33,701 nucleotides of DNA from CAIPVR01 sp049316905 (GCA_049316905.1 JBMOJH010000029.1:1-33701); one strand, 5' to 3'. Counted from the first letter of the stretch, positions 16,583 through 25,602 are shown. Notes: a model not told the origin generated them from the sequence alone. Made by a program: numbers and translations.

Positions 16583-17619
16583 CCCACGCGCTGTTGGGCC
16601 TCGAACTGGCCTACTGGCAACAGACGATCATCCGCGTGCTCGCTGGGGTCACCGCGATCCTGCTGCTGACCGGCGGCGTGGTCTACCTGTACCTGTTCAA
16701 GTTCGTCTCCTTCATGCAGAGCCGTCTCGGCCCGATGGAGGCCGGTCCGTACGGCTCCCTGCAGCTGCTCGCCGAGGTGGGCAAGTGGCTGCAGAAGGAG
16801 GACCTGTTCACCGAGAACTCGGACCGGTTCATCTTCGGCCTGGCGCCGGCCATCGTGCTGGCCTCCACCTTCCTCATGTTCGTGGTCATCCCCGCCGGCC
16901 CCAACGCGGTGGTCGCGGATCTCGGCACCGGCATCTACTACGTGCTCGCCATGAGCTCGCTGTCGGTGCTCGGCATCCTGATCGCCGGCTGGGCCTCGGC
17001 CAACAAGTACGCCCTCATGGGTGCACTGCGCGCCGGTGGCCAGCTGATCGCCTACGAGCTGCCCCTCGTGCTGGCGGTCATCGGCGTGGTGATCTGCGCC
17101 GGCAGCCTGAACCTGCAGGACATCGTGGCGGCCCAGTCCGGCGGTGAGATCTTCGGGTGGTCCGGGATCGGGAACCCGTACGTCCTCACCCAGTTCGTGG
17201 CCTTCGCGATCTTCATGATCGCGGTGCAGGCCGAGCTGGCGCAGACCCCCTTCGACATGCCCGTCGCCGAGTCGGAGCTCGTCGCCGGCTACATGGTGGA
17301 GTACACCGGTATCCGCTTCCTCGTGTACTTCATCTCGGAGTTCGCCACCGCCGTCGGCTTCGCCGCCGTGGCCTCCACCCTCTTCCTGGGCGGTTGGGCG
17401 CTCCCCGCCAGCTGGGGCATCTCGGACGGCGCGATGCACGTCATCGGGCCCATCGTGATCGCCACCAAGGCGGTGCTGCTGGTGGGCGTGGTCTTCTGGA
17501 CCCGCTTCTCGTTCCCCCGGTTCCGGGAGGACCAGCTCCAGCGGCTGGCCTGGAAGTTCCTCATCCCGATCGCGCTGGCCAACATCCTGGTCACCGCCGT
17601 GCTGAAGGTGGCGTTCTGA
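16579..17619 (+). CDS. nuoH: NADH-quinone oxidoreductase subunit H
   Basis: This 346-residue membrane protein has about eight helices and forms much of the quinone chamber. Visible signatures are MQSRLGPMEAGPYGSLQLLA near residue 45, KWLQKEDLFTENSDRFIFGLAP near residue 75, and AQTPFDMPVAESELVAGYMVEY near residue 220. The last carries the conserved Glu and Asp of the E-channel. ATG 16579 overlaps the nuoD stop (ATGA). The stop shares one base with the nuoI start. Confidence 0.96.
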   Translation: MTHALLGLELAYWQQTIIRVLAGVTAILLLTGGVVYLYLFKFVSFMQSRLGPMEAGPYGSLQLLAEVGKWLQKEDLFTENSDRFIFGLAPAIVLASTFLMFVVIPAGPNAVVADLGTGIYYVLAMSSLSVLGILIAGWASANKYALMGALRAGGQLIAYELPLVLAVIGVVICAGSLNLQDIVAAQSGGEIFGWSGIGNPYVLTQFVAFAIFMIAVQAELAQTPFDMPVAESELVAGYMVEYTGIRFLVYFISEFATAVGFAAVASTLFLGGWALPASWGISDGAMHVIGPIVIATKAVLLVGVVFWTRFSFPRFREDQLQRLAWKFLIPIALANILVTAVLKVAF

Positions 17620-18176
17620 TGCCCGAGAAGCGCGCCGTCCCCAAGCCCAAGGTCCCCGGCGTCCTGAAGGGACTCGGCGTGACCCTGCGCACGGCCAAGG
17701 AGACGATGTTCCCCGACGGCCTGCTGAAGCCGCCGTCGCCGTCCAAGGGTGCCGCCACCGTCCAGTACCCCCACGAGAAGGAGGCCCCCGCACCGCGTGC
17801 GCGCGGCGTGATCTCCCTCAAGGAGGACAACTGCACGGCGTGCATGCTCTGTGCCCGTGAGTGCCCGGACTGGTGCATCTACATCGAGGCGCACAAGACC
17901 CTCGCCCCGCCGCGCCGCGCCGGCGGCAAGCCGCGCCAGGTCAACGCCCTCGACCGCTTCGACATCGACTACTCGCTCTGCATGTACTGCGGGATCTGCG
18001 TGGAGGTGTGCCCCTTCGAGGCCCTGTTCTGGAGCCCCGAGTACGAGTACTCCGAGGTGCGGATCCAGGACCTCCTCCACGACAAGGAGCGGCTCGGTCA
18101 GTGGTTCGAGACCGTGCCGGACTTCGAAGCGCTCGAGTCGGGCTCCGAGGTGAAGGTGAAGAAGGTGCCGCGATGA
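17619..18176 (+). CDS. nuoI: NADH-quinone oxidoreductase subunit I (2x 4Fe-4S ferredoxin)
   Basis: This 185-residue protein contains two CxxCxxCxxxCP cluster motifs: Cys72/75/78/82 and Cys121/124/127/131. They bind clusters N6a and N6b that feed N2 in NuoB. The segment ECPDWCIYIEAHK after the first motif resembles NuoI of actinobacterial complexes that lack NuoEFG; this is from memory and was not searched. A basic, Pro-rich N-terminal 60 residues precede the ferredoxin fold. The start is ATG 17619 in a TGATG junction with nuoH. With no NuoEFG encoded here, this subunit would be the likely electron entry point. Confidence 0.95.
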   Translation: MPEKRAVPKPKVPGVLKGLGVTLRTAKETMFPDGLLKPPSPSKGAATVQYPHEKEAPAPRARGVISLKEDNCTACMLCARECPDWCIYIEAHKTLAPPRRAGGKPRQVNALDRFDIDYSLCMYCGICVEVCPFEALFWSPEYEYSEVRIQDLLHDKERLGQWFETVPDFEALESGSEVKVKKVPR

Positions 18177-18724
18177 CCGTCCTCGCCGCGGCCGCCGCGA
18201 CCACCTTCGACGTGCCGGCCAACGTGGTCTTCGCCGTGCTCGCCGTCGGGATGATCGCCGCCGCGATCCGGGTGGTGACCACCAAGAACATCGTGCACGC
18301 CGCGCTGTGGCTGGTGGTCGTCCTCGGCGGCAACGGCATCGTCTACCTGCTGCTGCAGGCCGAGTTCGTGGCGATGACCCAGTTCCTGGTGTACCTGGGC
18401 GCCATCATCGTGCTGTTCCTCTTCGGCATCATGCTCACCCGCGCCCCGCTGGGCCGCTCCGACGATCTCGACAACAACCAGCGTCCACTCGGGATCGTGG
18501 TCGGCCTGGTCCTCCTCGCCGTCGTCGGGTTCTCGCTGGCCCGCCAGTGGGGTCGCGACACCCTGACCTTCGCCGCCTACCAGGGCGCGGCCGCGGGCGG
18601 CAACGGTCGCACGCAGGCGCTGGCGAACTCGATCTTCGGCGACTACCTCATCCCCTTCGAGGTGGTCTCCGTGCTCCTGCTGGCCGCGCTGATCGGCGCC
18701 ATCGTCCTGGCCCGCCGGGACTGA
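18173..18724 (+). CDS. nuoJ: NADH-quinone oxidoreductase subunit J
   Basis: This 183-residue membrane subunit has about five helices. The conserved NuoJ core is present: NIVHAALWLVVVLGGNGIVYLLLQAEFVA, then QFLVYLGAIIVLFLFGIML near residue 75. The third helix is the one that changes conformation in complex I structures. ATG 18173 overlaps the nuoI stop (ATGA). The size is similar to that of E. coli NuoJ. Confidence 0.95.
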   Translation: MTVLAAAAATTFDVPANVVFAVLAVGMIAAAIRVVTTKNIVHAALWLVVVLGGNGIVYLLLQAEFVAMTQFLVYLGAIIVLFLFGIMLTRAPLGRSDDLDNNQRPLGIVVGLVLLAVVGFSLARQWGRDTLTFAAYQGAAAGGNGRTQALANSIFGDYLIPFEVVSVLLLAALIGAIVLARRD

Positions 18725-18743
18725 GGGCGGAAGAGGTCGAACC

Positions 18744-19040
18744 ATGCTGCTGAACCAGTTCCTCCTGCTCGCCGCGGTGCTCTTCTGCGTGGGTGTGTAC
18801 GGCGTGATCGTCCGCAAGAACGGCGTGCTGGTGCTCATGTCGGTCGAGCTGATCCTCAACGCGGTGAACATCAACCTGATCGCCTTCTCCACGCTGTGGG
18901 GACTGGCCGGGCAGGTCTTCGCGCTGTTCGTGATCGCGGTGGCCGCCGCCGAGGTCGGGGTGGGGTTGGCGATCGTCATCCTCATCTACCGGAACAAGCG
19001 CTCCATCGACATCGACGAGCTCGACGAGCTGAAGGGCTGA
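18744..19040 (+). CDS. nuoK: NADH-quinone oxidoreductase subunit K
   Basis: This 98-residue three-helix subunit is homologous to MrpC antiporter subunits. Two buried glutamates of the proton path are present: Glu35 in LMSVELILNAVN and Glu70 in AVAAAEVGVGLA, matching Glu36 and Glu72 of E. coli. The 19-bp gap after nuoJ contains the ribosome-binding sequence GAAGAGG. nuoL begins 9 bp later. Confidence 0.96.
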   Translation: MLLNQFLLLAAVLFCVGVYGVIVRKNGVLVLMSVELILNAVNINLIAFSTLWGLAGQVFALFVIAVAAAEVGVGLAIVILIYRNKRSIDIDELDELKG

Positions 19041-19049
19041 GTCACCCCC

Positions 19050-21344
19050 ATGTGGTTCCTCACGCACGCCTGGATCATCCCCGCGCTGATGGCGCTGTCG
19101 TTCCTGTGCGTCCTGTTCCTCGGCAAGCGCCTCCCCCGGAAGGGCTCCGAGATCGGGATCGTGTTCGTGGCGATCGCGTTCGTGCTCTCGATCTGCACGG
19201 CGGTCGCCTGGCAGCAGCACGTCAACGACTCACCGAAGCTCTCCGGCACCGCCTCCGCCGAGCAGAAGGAGCAGGTCGAGGGCGCCGCGTTCGTCGACGT
19301 GCCGGCGAAGTGCTCGCCCGTCGCCGCCGAGGCCGCGGCGAAGGCCGGTGGGGCCGAGGCCGCCACCGGCGCGGAATCCTCCTCGGGTGGTGAGGGCGCC
19401 GCCGGTGTCCCGCCCGGAACCGGTGAGGTGGCGTCCGCCGCGGCCCCGGCCGCCGGCGGTGGCGAGAAGGAGGAGACGGTCACCCGGCCGGTCGTTCGCT
19501 GCGTGTCGTGGTTCGACACCGACGGCGCCACGGTCACGATCGGCACGATGGTCGACGGCCAGGCCGTGCTGATGCTGGTCGTCGTGACCCTGATCTCGCT
19601 GCTGGTGCACGTGTACTCCACGGACTACGTCAACGGCGACCGCCGCTACACGCACTACTTCGCATTCCTGTCCCTCTTCACGGCGTCGATGCTCTTCTTC
19701 GTGCTCTCGCAGAGCACGCTGCAGATGATCGTGGGCTGGGAGCTGGTGGGCGTCTGTTCGTTCGCGCTCATCGGCCACTGGTGGGAGGAGAAACCGAACT
19801 CCAACGCCGCGCTGAAGGCGTTCCTCACCAACCGCGTCGGCGACATGGGCCTGCTGATCGGCATGATCGTGCTGTTCTTCGCGGCCGGGAAGTCGTTCTC
19901 CATCCTCGACATCAACATCCTCTCCAACGAGGGGGAGATCCGCCACGCGGTGCTGCTCGTCGCCTCGATCTGCCTGATCGCGGCGGTGATGTCGAAGTCG
20001 GGCCAGTTCGTGCTGCACACCTGGCTGCCCGACGCGATGGCCGGCCCCACGCCGGTGTCCGCGCTGATCCACGCGGCCACGATGGTCGTCGCCGGCATCT
20101 ACCTCGTGGCCCGCCTGTACCCGGTCTTCTTCGACGGTCTCGCGATCGCCGGCAGCTCGGTGAACCTGCTGGCCGTGGTCGGCGCCGTCACCGCGCTCTT
20201 CGGTGCGCTGCTCGCCTTCGTCCAGAAGGACATCAAGAAGGTGCTCGCCTACTCGACGGTGTCGCAGCTCGGCTTCATGGTCACCTCGCTCGGCGTGGGC
20301 GCCTGGACCGCGGCGCTCTTCCACCTCTTCACCCACGCCTTCTTCAAGGCCTGCCTCTTCCTCGGCGCCGGCTCGATGAGCCATGCGTGCCACCACAGCT
20401 TCAACATGGTCGACGACTACGGCGGGCTCCGGAAGATCATGCCGAAGACGTTCTGGACCTACCTGATCGCCACCCTGGCGCTCGCCGGCGTGTTCCCGTT
20501 GTCCGGCTTCTGGTCGAAGGACGAGATCCTCGCCGGCACCGGCTCGTTCCCCGGGACGTCGGGCGCGAACGGCAGCTACCACGTGATGCTGGTGATGCTC
20601 CTGCTCGCGGCGTTCTGCACCGCCGCCTACATGATGCGCACCATCTGGTACTCGTTCTACGGCGAGTACCGGGGCCACGGTCACCCCCACGAGTCCGGCC
20701 CGCGGATCACCGTTCCCCTGATCATCCTCGCCGCCTTCGGCACCATCGCCGGCATCGCCAACCTCCCGGCGGCGTTCGACTTCCTGCCCGAGGGCACCCT
20801 CACCCGCTTCGAGAAGTTCGTCGAGCCGGTCGGGCTCTACTTCCCGAGCATCTCCCACGCCGAGTTCAACGCCCCGCTGGCGGTCGTGTCCGTCGCCGTG
20901 GGCCTCGGTGGCATCGCGGTGGCGTACCTGTTCTTCTGGAAGGGCGCCTTCTCCGGCCTGCGCGGCCTCAGCGAGCGCAACCGTCTCGCCGGCTGGGGCA
21001 AGAACGTCCTGGTGAACAAGTACTACTTCGACTGGCTCTACACCACGGTCATCGTCGGCTTCGTGAAGGGCGGACTCGCCCGGGCCACGTACTGGTTCAA
21101 CCAGCACGTCCTCGACGCCATCGTCAACGGGGTCGGCAAGGGCGGCGTGGCCGCCGGCCGCTTCGTGTACGACAACATCGACCAACCGGTGGTCGACGGC
21201 GCCGTGAAGGGCGTCGGCGCCACCGCCGAGGGGTCGGGCGGGATCCTCCGCCACATCCAGACGGGTCGCATCCAGCAGTACGCCGCGTTGTTCTTCGCGG
21301 CGGCAGCCATCCTGGCCGGCATCTTCGTGCTGGTCATCGGCTGA
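19050..21344 (+). CDS. nuoL: NADH-quinone oxidoreductase subunit L, with a long periplasmic insert
   Basis: This 764-residue antiporter-like subunit is well above the roughly 613 residues of E. coli NuoL. The core is intact: GWELVGVCSFALIGHWW with the channel glutamate Glu231, HTWLPDAMAGPTPVSALIHAATMV near residue 325, and QKDIKKVLAYSTVSQLG near residue 391. The extra length is partly an Ala/Gly/Glu-rich segment at about residues 62-148, between helices 2 and 3, flanked by Cys88 and Cys151. The remainder lies in the C-terminal part after residue 600, where the lateral helix region contains VNGVGKGGVAAG-type repeats. It pumps protons at the distal end of the membrane arm. Confidence 0.95.
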   Translation: MWFLTHAWIIPALMALSFLCVLFLGKRLPRKGSEIGIVFVAIAFVLSICTAVAWQQHVNDSPKLSGTASAEQKEQVEGAAFVDVPAKCSPVAAEAAAKAGGAEAATGAESSSGGEGAAGVPPGTGEVASAAAPAAGGGEKEETVTRPVVRCVSWFDTDGATVTIGTMVDGQAVLMLVVVTLISLLVHVYSTDYVNGDRRYTHYFAFLSLFTASMLFFVLSQSTLQMIVGWELVGVCSFALIGHWWEEKPNSNAALKAFLTNRVGDMGLLIGMIVLFFAAGKSFSILDINILSNEGEIRHAVLLVASICLIAAVMSKSGQFVLHTWLPDAMAGPTPVSALIHAATMVVAGIYLVARLYPVFFDGLAIAGSSVNLLAVVGAVTALFGALLAFVQKDIKKVLAYSTVSQLGFMVTSLGVGAWTAALFHLFTHAFFKACLFLGAGSMSHACHHSFNMVDDYGGLRKIMPKTFWTYLIATLALAGVFPLSGFWSKDEILAGTGSFPGTSGANGSYHVMLVMLLLAAFCTAAYMMRTIWYSFYGEYRGHGHPHESGPRITVPLIILAAFGTIAGIANLPAAFDFLPEGTLTRFEKFVEPVGLYFPSISHAEFNAPLAVVSVAVGLGGIAVAYLFFWKGAFSGLRGLSERNRLAGWGKNVLVNKYYFDWLYTTVIVGFVKGGLARATYWFNQHVLDAIVNGVGKGGVAAGRFVYDNIDQPVVDGAVKGVGATAEGSGGILRHIQTGRIQQYAALFFAAAAILAGIFVLVIG

Positions 21345-21367
21345 TCGACGAGGGAGAACCACTTCCC

Positions 21368-22897
21368 ATGACTGAGTTCCTGAACGACTGGGGCCTGATC
21401 CTCATCACGTTCCTGCCACTGGTGGGTGCGTTGGTGATGATCCTCGTGCCCAAGGAGTCCGAGGACACCCACAAGCTGCTGGCCCTCGTCACCGCGCTGG
21501 CCACCGCGGTGGTCGGCGTGCTCCTGCTGGTGAACTTCAACTACTCGAACGCCGGGCAGTTGCAGTTCCTGGTCGACCACCAGTGGATCGAGGTGATCAA
21601 CAGCCGGTTCGTGATGGGCCTCGACGGCCTCAGCCTGCCGCTGCTGGCCCTGACCGTCGGGATCATGCCGCTGGTCTTCATCTACTCGTGGAACCACATT
21701 CCCGCGCCGGGGAACCCGAAGGCCTTCTTCATCCTCATGCTGGTGCTCGAGACCGGCATGGTCGGTTCGTTCGTGGCGCAGGACCTCATCCTCTTCTTCG
21801 TGTTCTTCGAGGTCGTGCTGCTGCCGATGTACTTCATGATCGGCGTCTGGGGCGGCCCGGAGCGGAAGTACGCGTCGATCAAGTTCTTCCTCTACACGCT
21901 GTTCGGCTCGGCCCTCATGATCGTGGCCTTCATCGCCGTGAGCTTCCTGTCGAAGACCCAGACCTTCGTGATCCCCGAGCTCACCGCGTACGGCGGGGCC
22001 GGCATCGCCAAGGCCACCCAGGTGATCATCTTCGGCGGCATGTTCCTGGGCTTCGGGATCAAGGTCCCGATGTTCCCGTTCCACACGTGGTTGCCCGACG
22101 CCCACACCCAGGCGCCCACGCAGGGCTCGGTCATCCTGGCCGCGGTGCTCCTGAAGCTGGGTACCTACGGTTTCCTGCGCATCGCGATCCCGATCCTCCC
22201 GCTCGGTGCCCGCCAGTGGGCCCCGGTCATCGGCGTGCTCGCGGTGATCGGCATCATCTACGGCGCCCTGGCGTGTCTCGCCCAGACCGACATGAAGCGG
22301 CTGATCGCCTTCTCCTCGGTGGCCCACATGGGCTTCACCATGCTGGCCATCTCCACGATGACCGACCTCGGCTTCAACGCCGCGGTGTTCGGCATGGTGG
22401 CCCACGGCCTGATCACCGGCATGCTCTTCTTCCTCGCCGGGTCCATCAAGGAGCGTTACCACACGCTCGAGATCAAGCGGCTCGGCGGACTGCTCGTGCA
22501 GGCGCCGAAGATGGGCTGGATCCTGGGTCTGTGCACGATGGCGTCGCTGGGCCTGCCGGGCCTGGCCGGCTTCTGGGGCGAGTTCCCGGCCATCCTGTCG
22601 GCCTACGCCCCCGCCACCGGGCTCAGCGTGCCGCTGTTCCGCACGCTCATGATCGTGGCCGCCCTCGGCACCGTCCTCGCCGCCGGCTACCTCCTCTGGC
22701 TCTACCAGCGCACCGCCTTCGGCACCCCCACCGAGGAGTTCGCGTCGGACCCGCACATCCACGACGTCGAGACCCCCGAGTGGATCGCCTGGACGCCGCT
22801 GCTCATCCTCATCGTCGTCCTCGGCTTCGTGCCCGGCCTCATCTTCAACGTGACCCAGCCCGCGGTGCAGCTGATCGCCGGCGCGGTGGGAGGCTGA
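21368..22897 (+). CDS. nuoM: NADH-quinone oxidoreductase subunit M
   Basis: This 509-residue antiporter-like subunit is close to the E. coli length. Signatures are FVFFEVVLLPMYFMIGVWGG with the channel glutamate Glu148, HTWLPDAHTQAPTQGSVILAA near residue 240, and QTDMKRLIAFSSVAHMGF near residue 305. GAGGGAG in the 23-bp gap after nuoL is the ribosome-binding site for ATG 21368. A long frame open upstream of this ATG is antiparallel noise over nuoL and not part of the gene. Confidence 0.96.
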   Translation: MTEFLNDWGLILITFLPLVGALVMILVPKESEDTHKLLALVTALATAVVGVLLLVNFNYSNAGQLQFLVDHQWIEVINSRFVMGLDGLSLPLLALTVGIMPLVFIYSWNHIPAPGNPKAFFILMLVLETGMVGSFVAQDLILFFVFFEVVLLPMYFMIGVWGGPERKYASIKFFLYTLFGSALMIVAFIAVSFLSKTQTFVIPELTAYGGAGIAKATQVIIFGGMFLGFGIKVPMFPFHTWLPDAHTQAPTQGSVILAAVLLKLGTYGFLRIAIPILPLGARQWAPVIGVLAVIGIIYGALACLAQTDMKRLIAFSSVAHMGFTMLAISTMTDLGFNAAVFGMVAHGLITGMLFFLAGSIKERYHTLEIKRLGGLLVQAPKMGWILGLCTMASLGLPGLAGFWGEFPAILSAYAPATGLSVPLFRTLMIVAALGTVLAAGYLLWLYQRTAFGTPTEEFASDPHIHDVETPEWIAWTPLLILIVVLGFVPGLIFNVTQPAVQLIAGAVGG

Positions 22898-22903
22898 GCC
22901 ACC

Positions 22904-24415
22904 GTGACGGCCCTGCTCGCGCAGCTCGCCCCCGGGAACTTCCGGGCCCCGACGCTGGACTTCCACGCCCTGGCGCCGGAGATCATCCTGCTGGTCACGC
23001 TGGTCCTGCTGGTGCTGCTCGACAGCATCAAGCTCGACCGGGCGCGGGCGTCCATGCCGGCGGTGGCGAACATCGGGCTCCTGGCCTCCCTGATCCCCCT
23101 CGTCACCCTCGCTGCGGCGGGCGGCACACGGCAGCTGTTCGGCGGTTCCTACGTGGTCGACCCGATGTCGCTGGTGCTCAAGGCACTGTTCATCGTCACC
23201 ACCTACGTGGTGATCCTGCTGTCCACCAACTACGTGGCCGAGGGCGACTACTGGGAGAGCGAGTACTACACGCTCCTCGTGTCCAGCCTCCTGGGCATGG
23301 TGGTCATGGCCTCGAGTCGGGACCTCATCGGCATCTTCGTGGCCCTCGAGCTGCTGTCGATCCCCGCGTACATGCTCGCCGCCTGGCGCAAGGGTGACGT
23401 CCGGTCCAACGAGGCCGGCATGAAGTACTACCTGATGGGCGTGTTCGCCTCCGCGATCCTGCTGTACGGCATGTCGCTGGTGTTCGGCGTCGGCGGCTCC
23501 ACCCGTCTGGTGGAGATCGGCCTGCGCCTCCGGGAGATCGGGACCGAGGGCGTCCCGGTCGTCACCCTGGCGCTCGTGTTCGTGCTGATCGGCTTCGCCT
23601 TCAAGGTGTCCGCCGTCCCGTTCCACGTGTGGGCGCCCGACACCTACGAGGGCGCGCCCACCCCGGTCACGGCGTTCCTCGCCGTCGCCTCGAAGGCGGC
23701 CGGTTTCGTCGCCCTCATCCAGATCGTCTACTTCTGCTTCATCGTCCGCCCGGACATCATCCAGCCGGTCTTCTTCGTGCTGGCCGTGCTGTCGATGACC
23801 GTCGGCAACCTGATCGCCCTCCGCCAGACGAACGTGATCCGGATGCTCGCCTACTCCGGCATCGCGCAGGCGGGCTTCATGCTCGCCCCGTTCGTGGTCG
23901 CCGGCGAGCTGCCGATCCAGTCGCGGCAGGCCGTGGTGATCTACCTGGTCATCTACGCGGCGATGAACCTCGGTGCCTTCGCCGTGGTCATCGCCATCGC
24001 CCGCAAGACGGGCTCGGCGGAGATCGACTCCTTCGGTGGGCTGTTCCAGTACATGCCCGGCATGGCCGTCGCCCTCACGCTGTTCCTCGCCTCGCTCATC
24101 GGCATTCCGCCGCTCGGGGGCTGGTACGCCAAGTTCAGCGTGTTCAAGGTGCTGATCGAGGCGGAGACCGGTCTGGGCATCGCCACCGCGATCGTGATGG
24201 CGATCAACACGGCCATCGCGGCCTACTACTACCTGCGGGTCGCTCGGGCGATGTGGTTCGACGACGCCCCCGACGGCGACACCACGCCGGTGCGGGTGCC
24301 CGCGGGCCTCACCGCGGCGGTCACCCTGGCGCTCGTGGCGACGTTGCTGTTCGGCGTGCTCCCGGGCCTCCTCTCCGACCTGACGAGCTTCCAGCCCCTC
24401 GCCCTCGGCGGCTGA
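22904..24415 (+). CDS. nuoN: NADH-quinone oxidoreductase subunit N
   Basis: This 503-residue antiporter-like subunit lies proximal in the membrane arm. It has ALELLSIPAYMLAAWRK with the conserved glutamate near residue 150, FHVWAPDTYEGAPTPVTAFLA near residue 240, and QTNVIRMLAYSGIAQAGFML near residue 310. Start GTG 22904 is 6 bp after nuoM. It is the last nuo structural gene, and the next gene follows after 7 bp. Confidence 0.95.
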   Translation: MTALLAQLAPGNFRAPTLDFHALAPEIILLVTLVLLVLLDSIKLDRARASMPAVANIGLLASLIPLVTLAAAGGTRQLFGGSYVVDPMSLVLKALFIVTTYVVILLSTNYVAEGDYWESEYYTLLVSSLLGMVVMASSRDLIGIFVALELLSIPAYMLAAWRKGDVRSNEAGMKYYLMGVFASAILLYGMSLVFGVGGSTRLVEIGLRLREIGTEGVPVVTLALVFVLIGFAFKVSAVPFHVWAPDTYEGAPTPVTAFLAVASKAAGFVALIQIVYFCFIVRPDIIQPVFFVLAVLSMTVGNLIALRQTNVIRMLAYSGIAQAGFMLAPFVVAGELPIQSRQAVVIYLVIYAAMNLGAFAVVIAIARKTGSAEIDSFGGLFQYMPGMAVALTLFLASLIGIPPLGGWYAKFSVFKVLIEAETGLGIATAIVMAINTAIAAYYYLRVARAMWFDDAPDGDTTPVRVPAGLTAAVTLALVATLLFGVLPGLLSDLTSFQPLALGG

Positions 24416-24422
24416 GCCGGGC

Positions 24423-25562
24423 GTGTCGGCCCCCGTCGAGGAGGCCCTGGCGGAGCGCATCGCGCGATCGGGATCGGTGCGCTTCGACGAGTTCATGGAC
24501 CTCGCGCTGTACGGGCCCGGCGGCTTCTTCCGCGCCGGCGGCGGTGCCGGTGGCCGGGGCGGCGACTTCCTCACCAGCCCCGAGGTGGGCCCGCTCTTCG
24601 GGGCGGTCGTGGCCCGGTACCTCGACGCCCGGTGGGAGGACCTCGGTCGGCCCGACCCCTTCGTGGTCGTGGAGGCGGCCGCCGGCCGGGGTGCCCTCGC
24701 CCTCGCCGTGCTGGCCGCCGCGCCGCGCTGCGCTCCGGCGCTGCGCTACCTGCTGGTGGAGACCTCCACCGAGTTGCGTGAGCGGCAGGCGGAGCACCTC
24801 GCGCTCGTGCACCCGTTCGAGGTGCTCGGGCCCACCCCCGATCCCGAGGCCGAGGGCGGACCGGTGCCCGCGCCCGACGCGGGCACGGGTCCGTTGTGCT
24901 GCTCGCTCCTCGAGCTCCCCGCCCAGCCGGTGGTGGGGGTGGTGCTCGCCAACGAACTGCTCGACAACGTGCCCATGCGGTTGTTGGAGTTCGGCGACGG
25001 TGGCTGGTCCGAGGTCCGGGTCACGGCGGACGGCGGCCGGCTCCGTGAGCTCCTCGTGCCGGCCGCGGCGGACGTGGACCGCCGCGCCCGGGAGCTCGTC
25101 CCTGCCGCGACGACCGGCGCGCGCATCCCGCTCCAGGAGCGCGCGGCGGACTGGGTGGGGCGCGCCCTCGGCGTGCTCGAACGGGGGACGCTGGTGGTCA
25201 TCGACTACGCGGTCCCGGACACCGCCGGGCTGGCCGGGCGACCGGCGGGGGAGTGGCTGCGCACGTACCGGGGTCATCAGCGAGGTGGTGGTCCGCTGGA
25301 GGCGCCGGGCGAGCAGGACCTCACCGTCGAGGTCGCGGTGGACCAGCTGCCCGCGCCCGACTCGGACCGCGACCAGGCGTCCTGGCTCCGCGCCGCCGGG
25401 ATCGAGGAGCTCGTGGAGGAGGGTCGGCGCACCTGGTCGGCGTCGGCCGGCGTCGGCGATCTGGCCGCGCTGCGCGCCCGGAGCCGGGTGGCCGAGTCGG
25501 AGGCCCTGTGCGACCCCGCGGGCCTCGGGGCGTTCCGGGTCCTCGAGTGGTCGGTGGGCTGA
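24423..25562 (+). CDS. MidA/NDUFAF7-family SAM-dependent methyltransferase (complex I assembly candidate)
   Basis: This 379-residue protein matches the MidA family (DUF185, Methyltransf_28). The conserved order is RFDEFMDLALYGPGGFF near residue 20, GDFLTSPEVGPLFG near 50, a SAM-site strand VVVEAAAGRGALA near 82, VVLANELLDNVPMRLLEF near 177, VVIDYAVPD near 259, then WLRTYRGHQRGGGPLEAPG and DLTVEVAVDQLP. The usual Gly-Pro-Gly-Arg-Gly of the SAM loop is Ala-Ala-Gly-Arg-Gly here. In mitochondria NDUFAF7 dimethylates an arginine of NDUFS2, the NuoD homologue, early in complex I assembly. Its place 7 bp behind nuoN strongly suggests the same role, with NuoD as substrate. GTG 24423 lacks a strong ribosome-binding site, so it probably depends on upstream translation. 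Confidence 0.88.
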   Translation: MSAPVEEALAERIARSGSVRFDEFMDLALYGPGGFFRAGGGAGGRGGDFLTSPEVGPLFGAVVARYLDARWEDLGRPDPFVVVEAAAGRGALALAVLAAAPRCAPALRYLLVETSTELRERQAEHLALVHPFEVLGPTPDPEAEGGPVPAPDAGTGPLCCSLLELPAQPVVGVVLANELLDNVPMRLLEFGDGGWSEVRVTADGGRLRELLVPAAADVDRRARELVPAATTGARIPLQERAADWVGRALGVLERGTLVVIDYAVPDTAGLAGRPAGEWLRTYRGHQRGGGPLEAPGEQDLTVEVAVDQLPAPDSDRDQASWLRAAGIEELVEEGRRTWSASAGVGDLAALRARSRVAESEALCDPAGLGAFRVLEWSVG

Positions 25563-25602
25563 ACGCCCGTCCGGGTCGTCGCCCGCAGCGGTGACCGCGG
25601 TT

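Noticed and set aside
21038..24574. A very long minus-strand open frame (over 1,100 codons) opposite nuoM and nuoN.
   Set aside because: Its composition is His/Asp/Gly/Arg-rich with no recognisable domain, and it lies antisense to clearly conserved nuo genes. Long antisense frames are expected in DNA of this GC content. The same applies to the minus-strand frames over 2854-4845, 4869-7004, 24321-27224 and 29465-32023.
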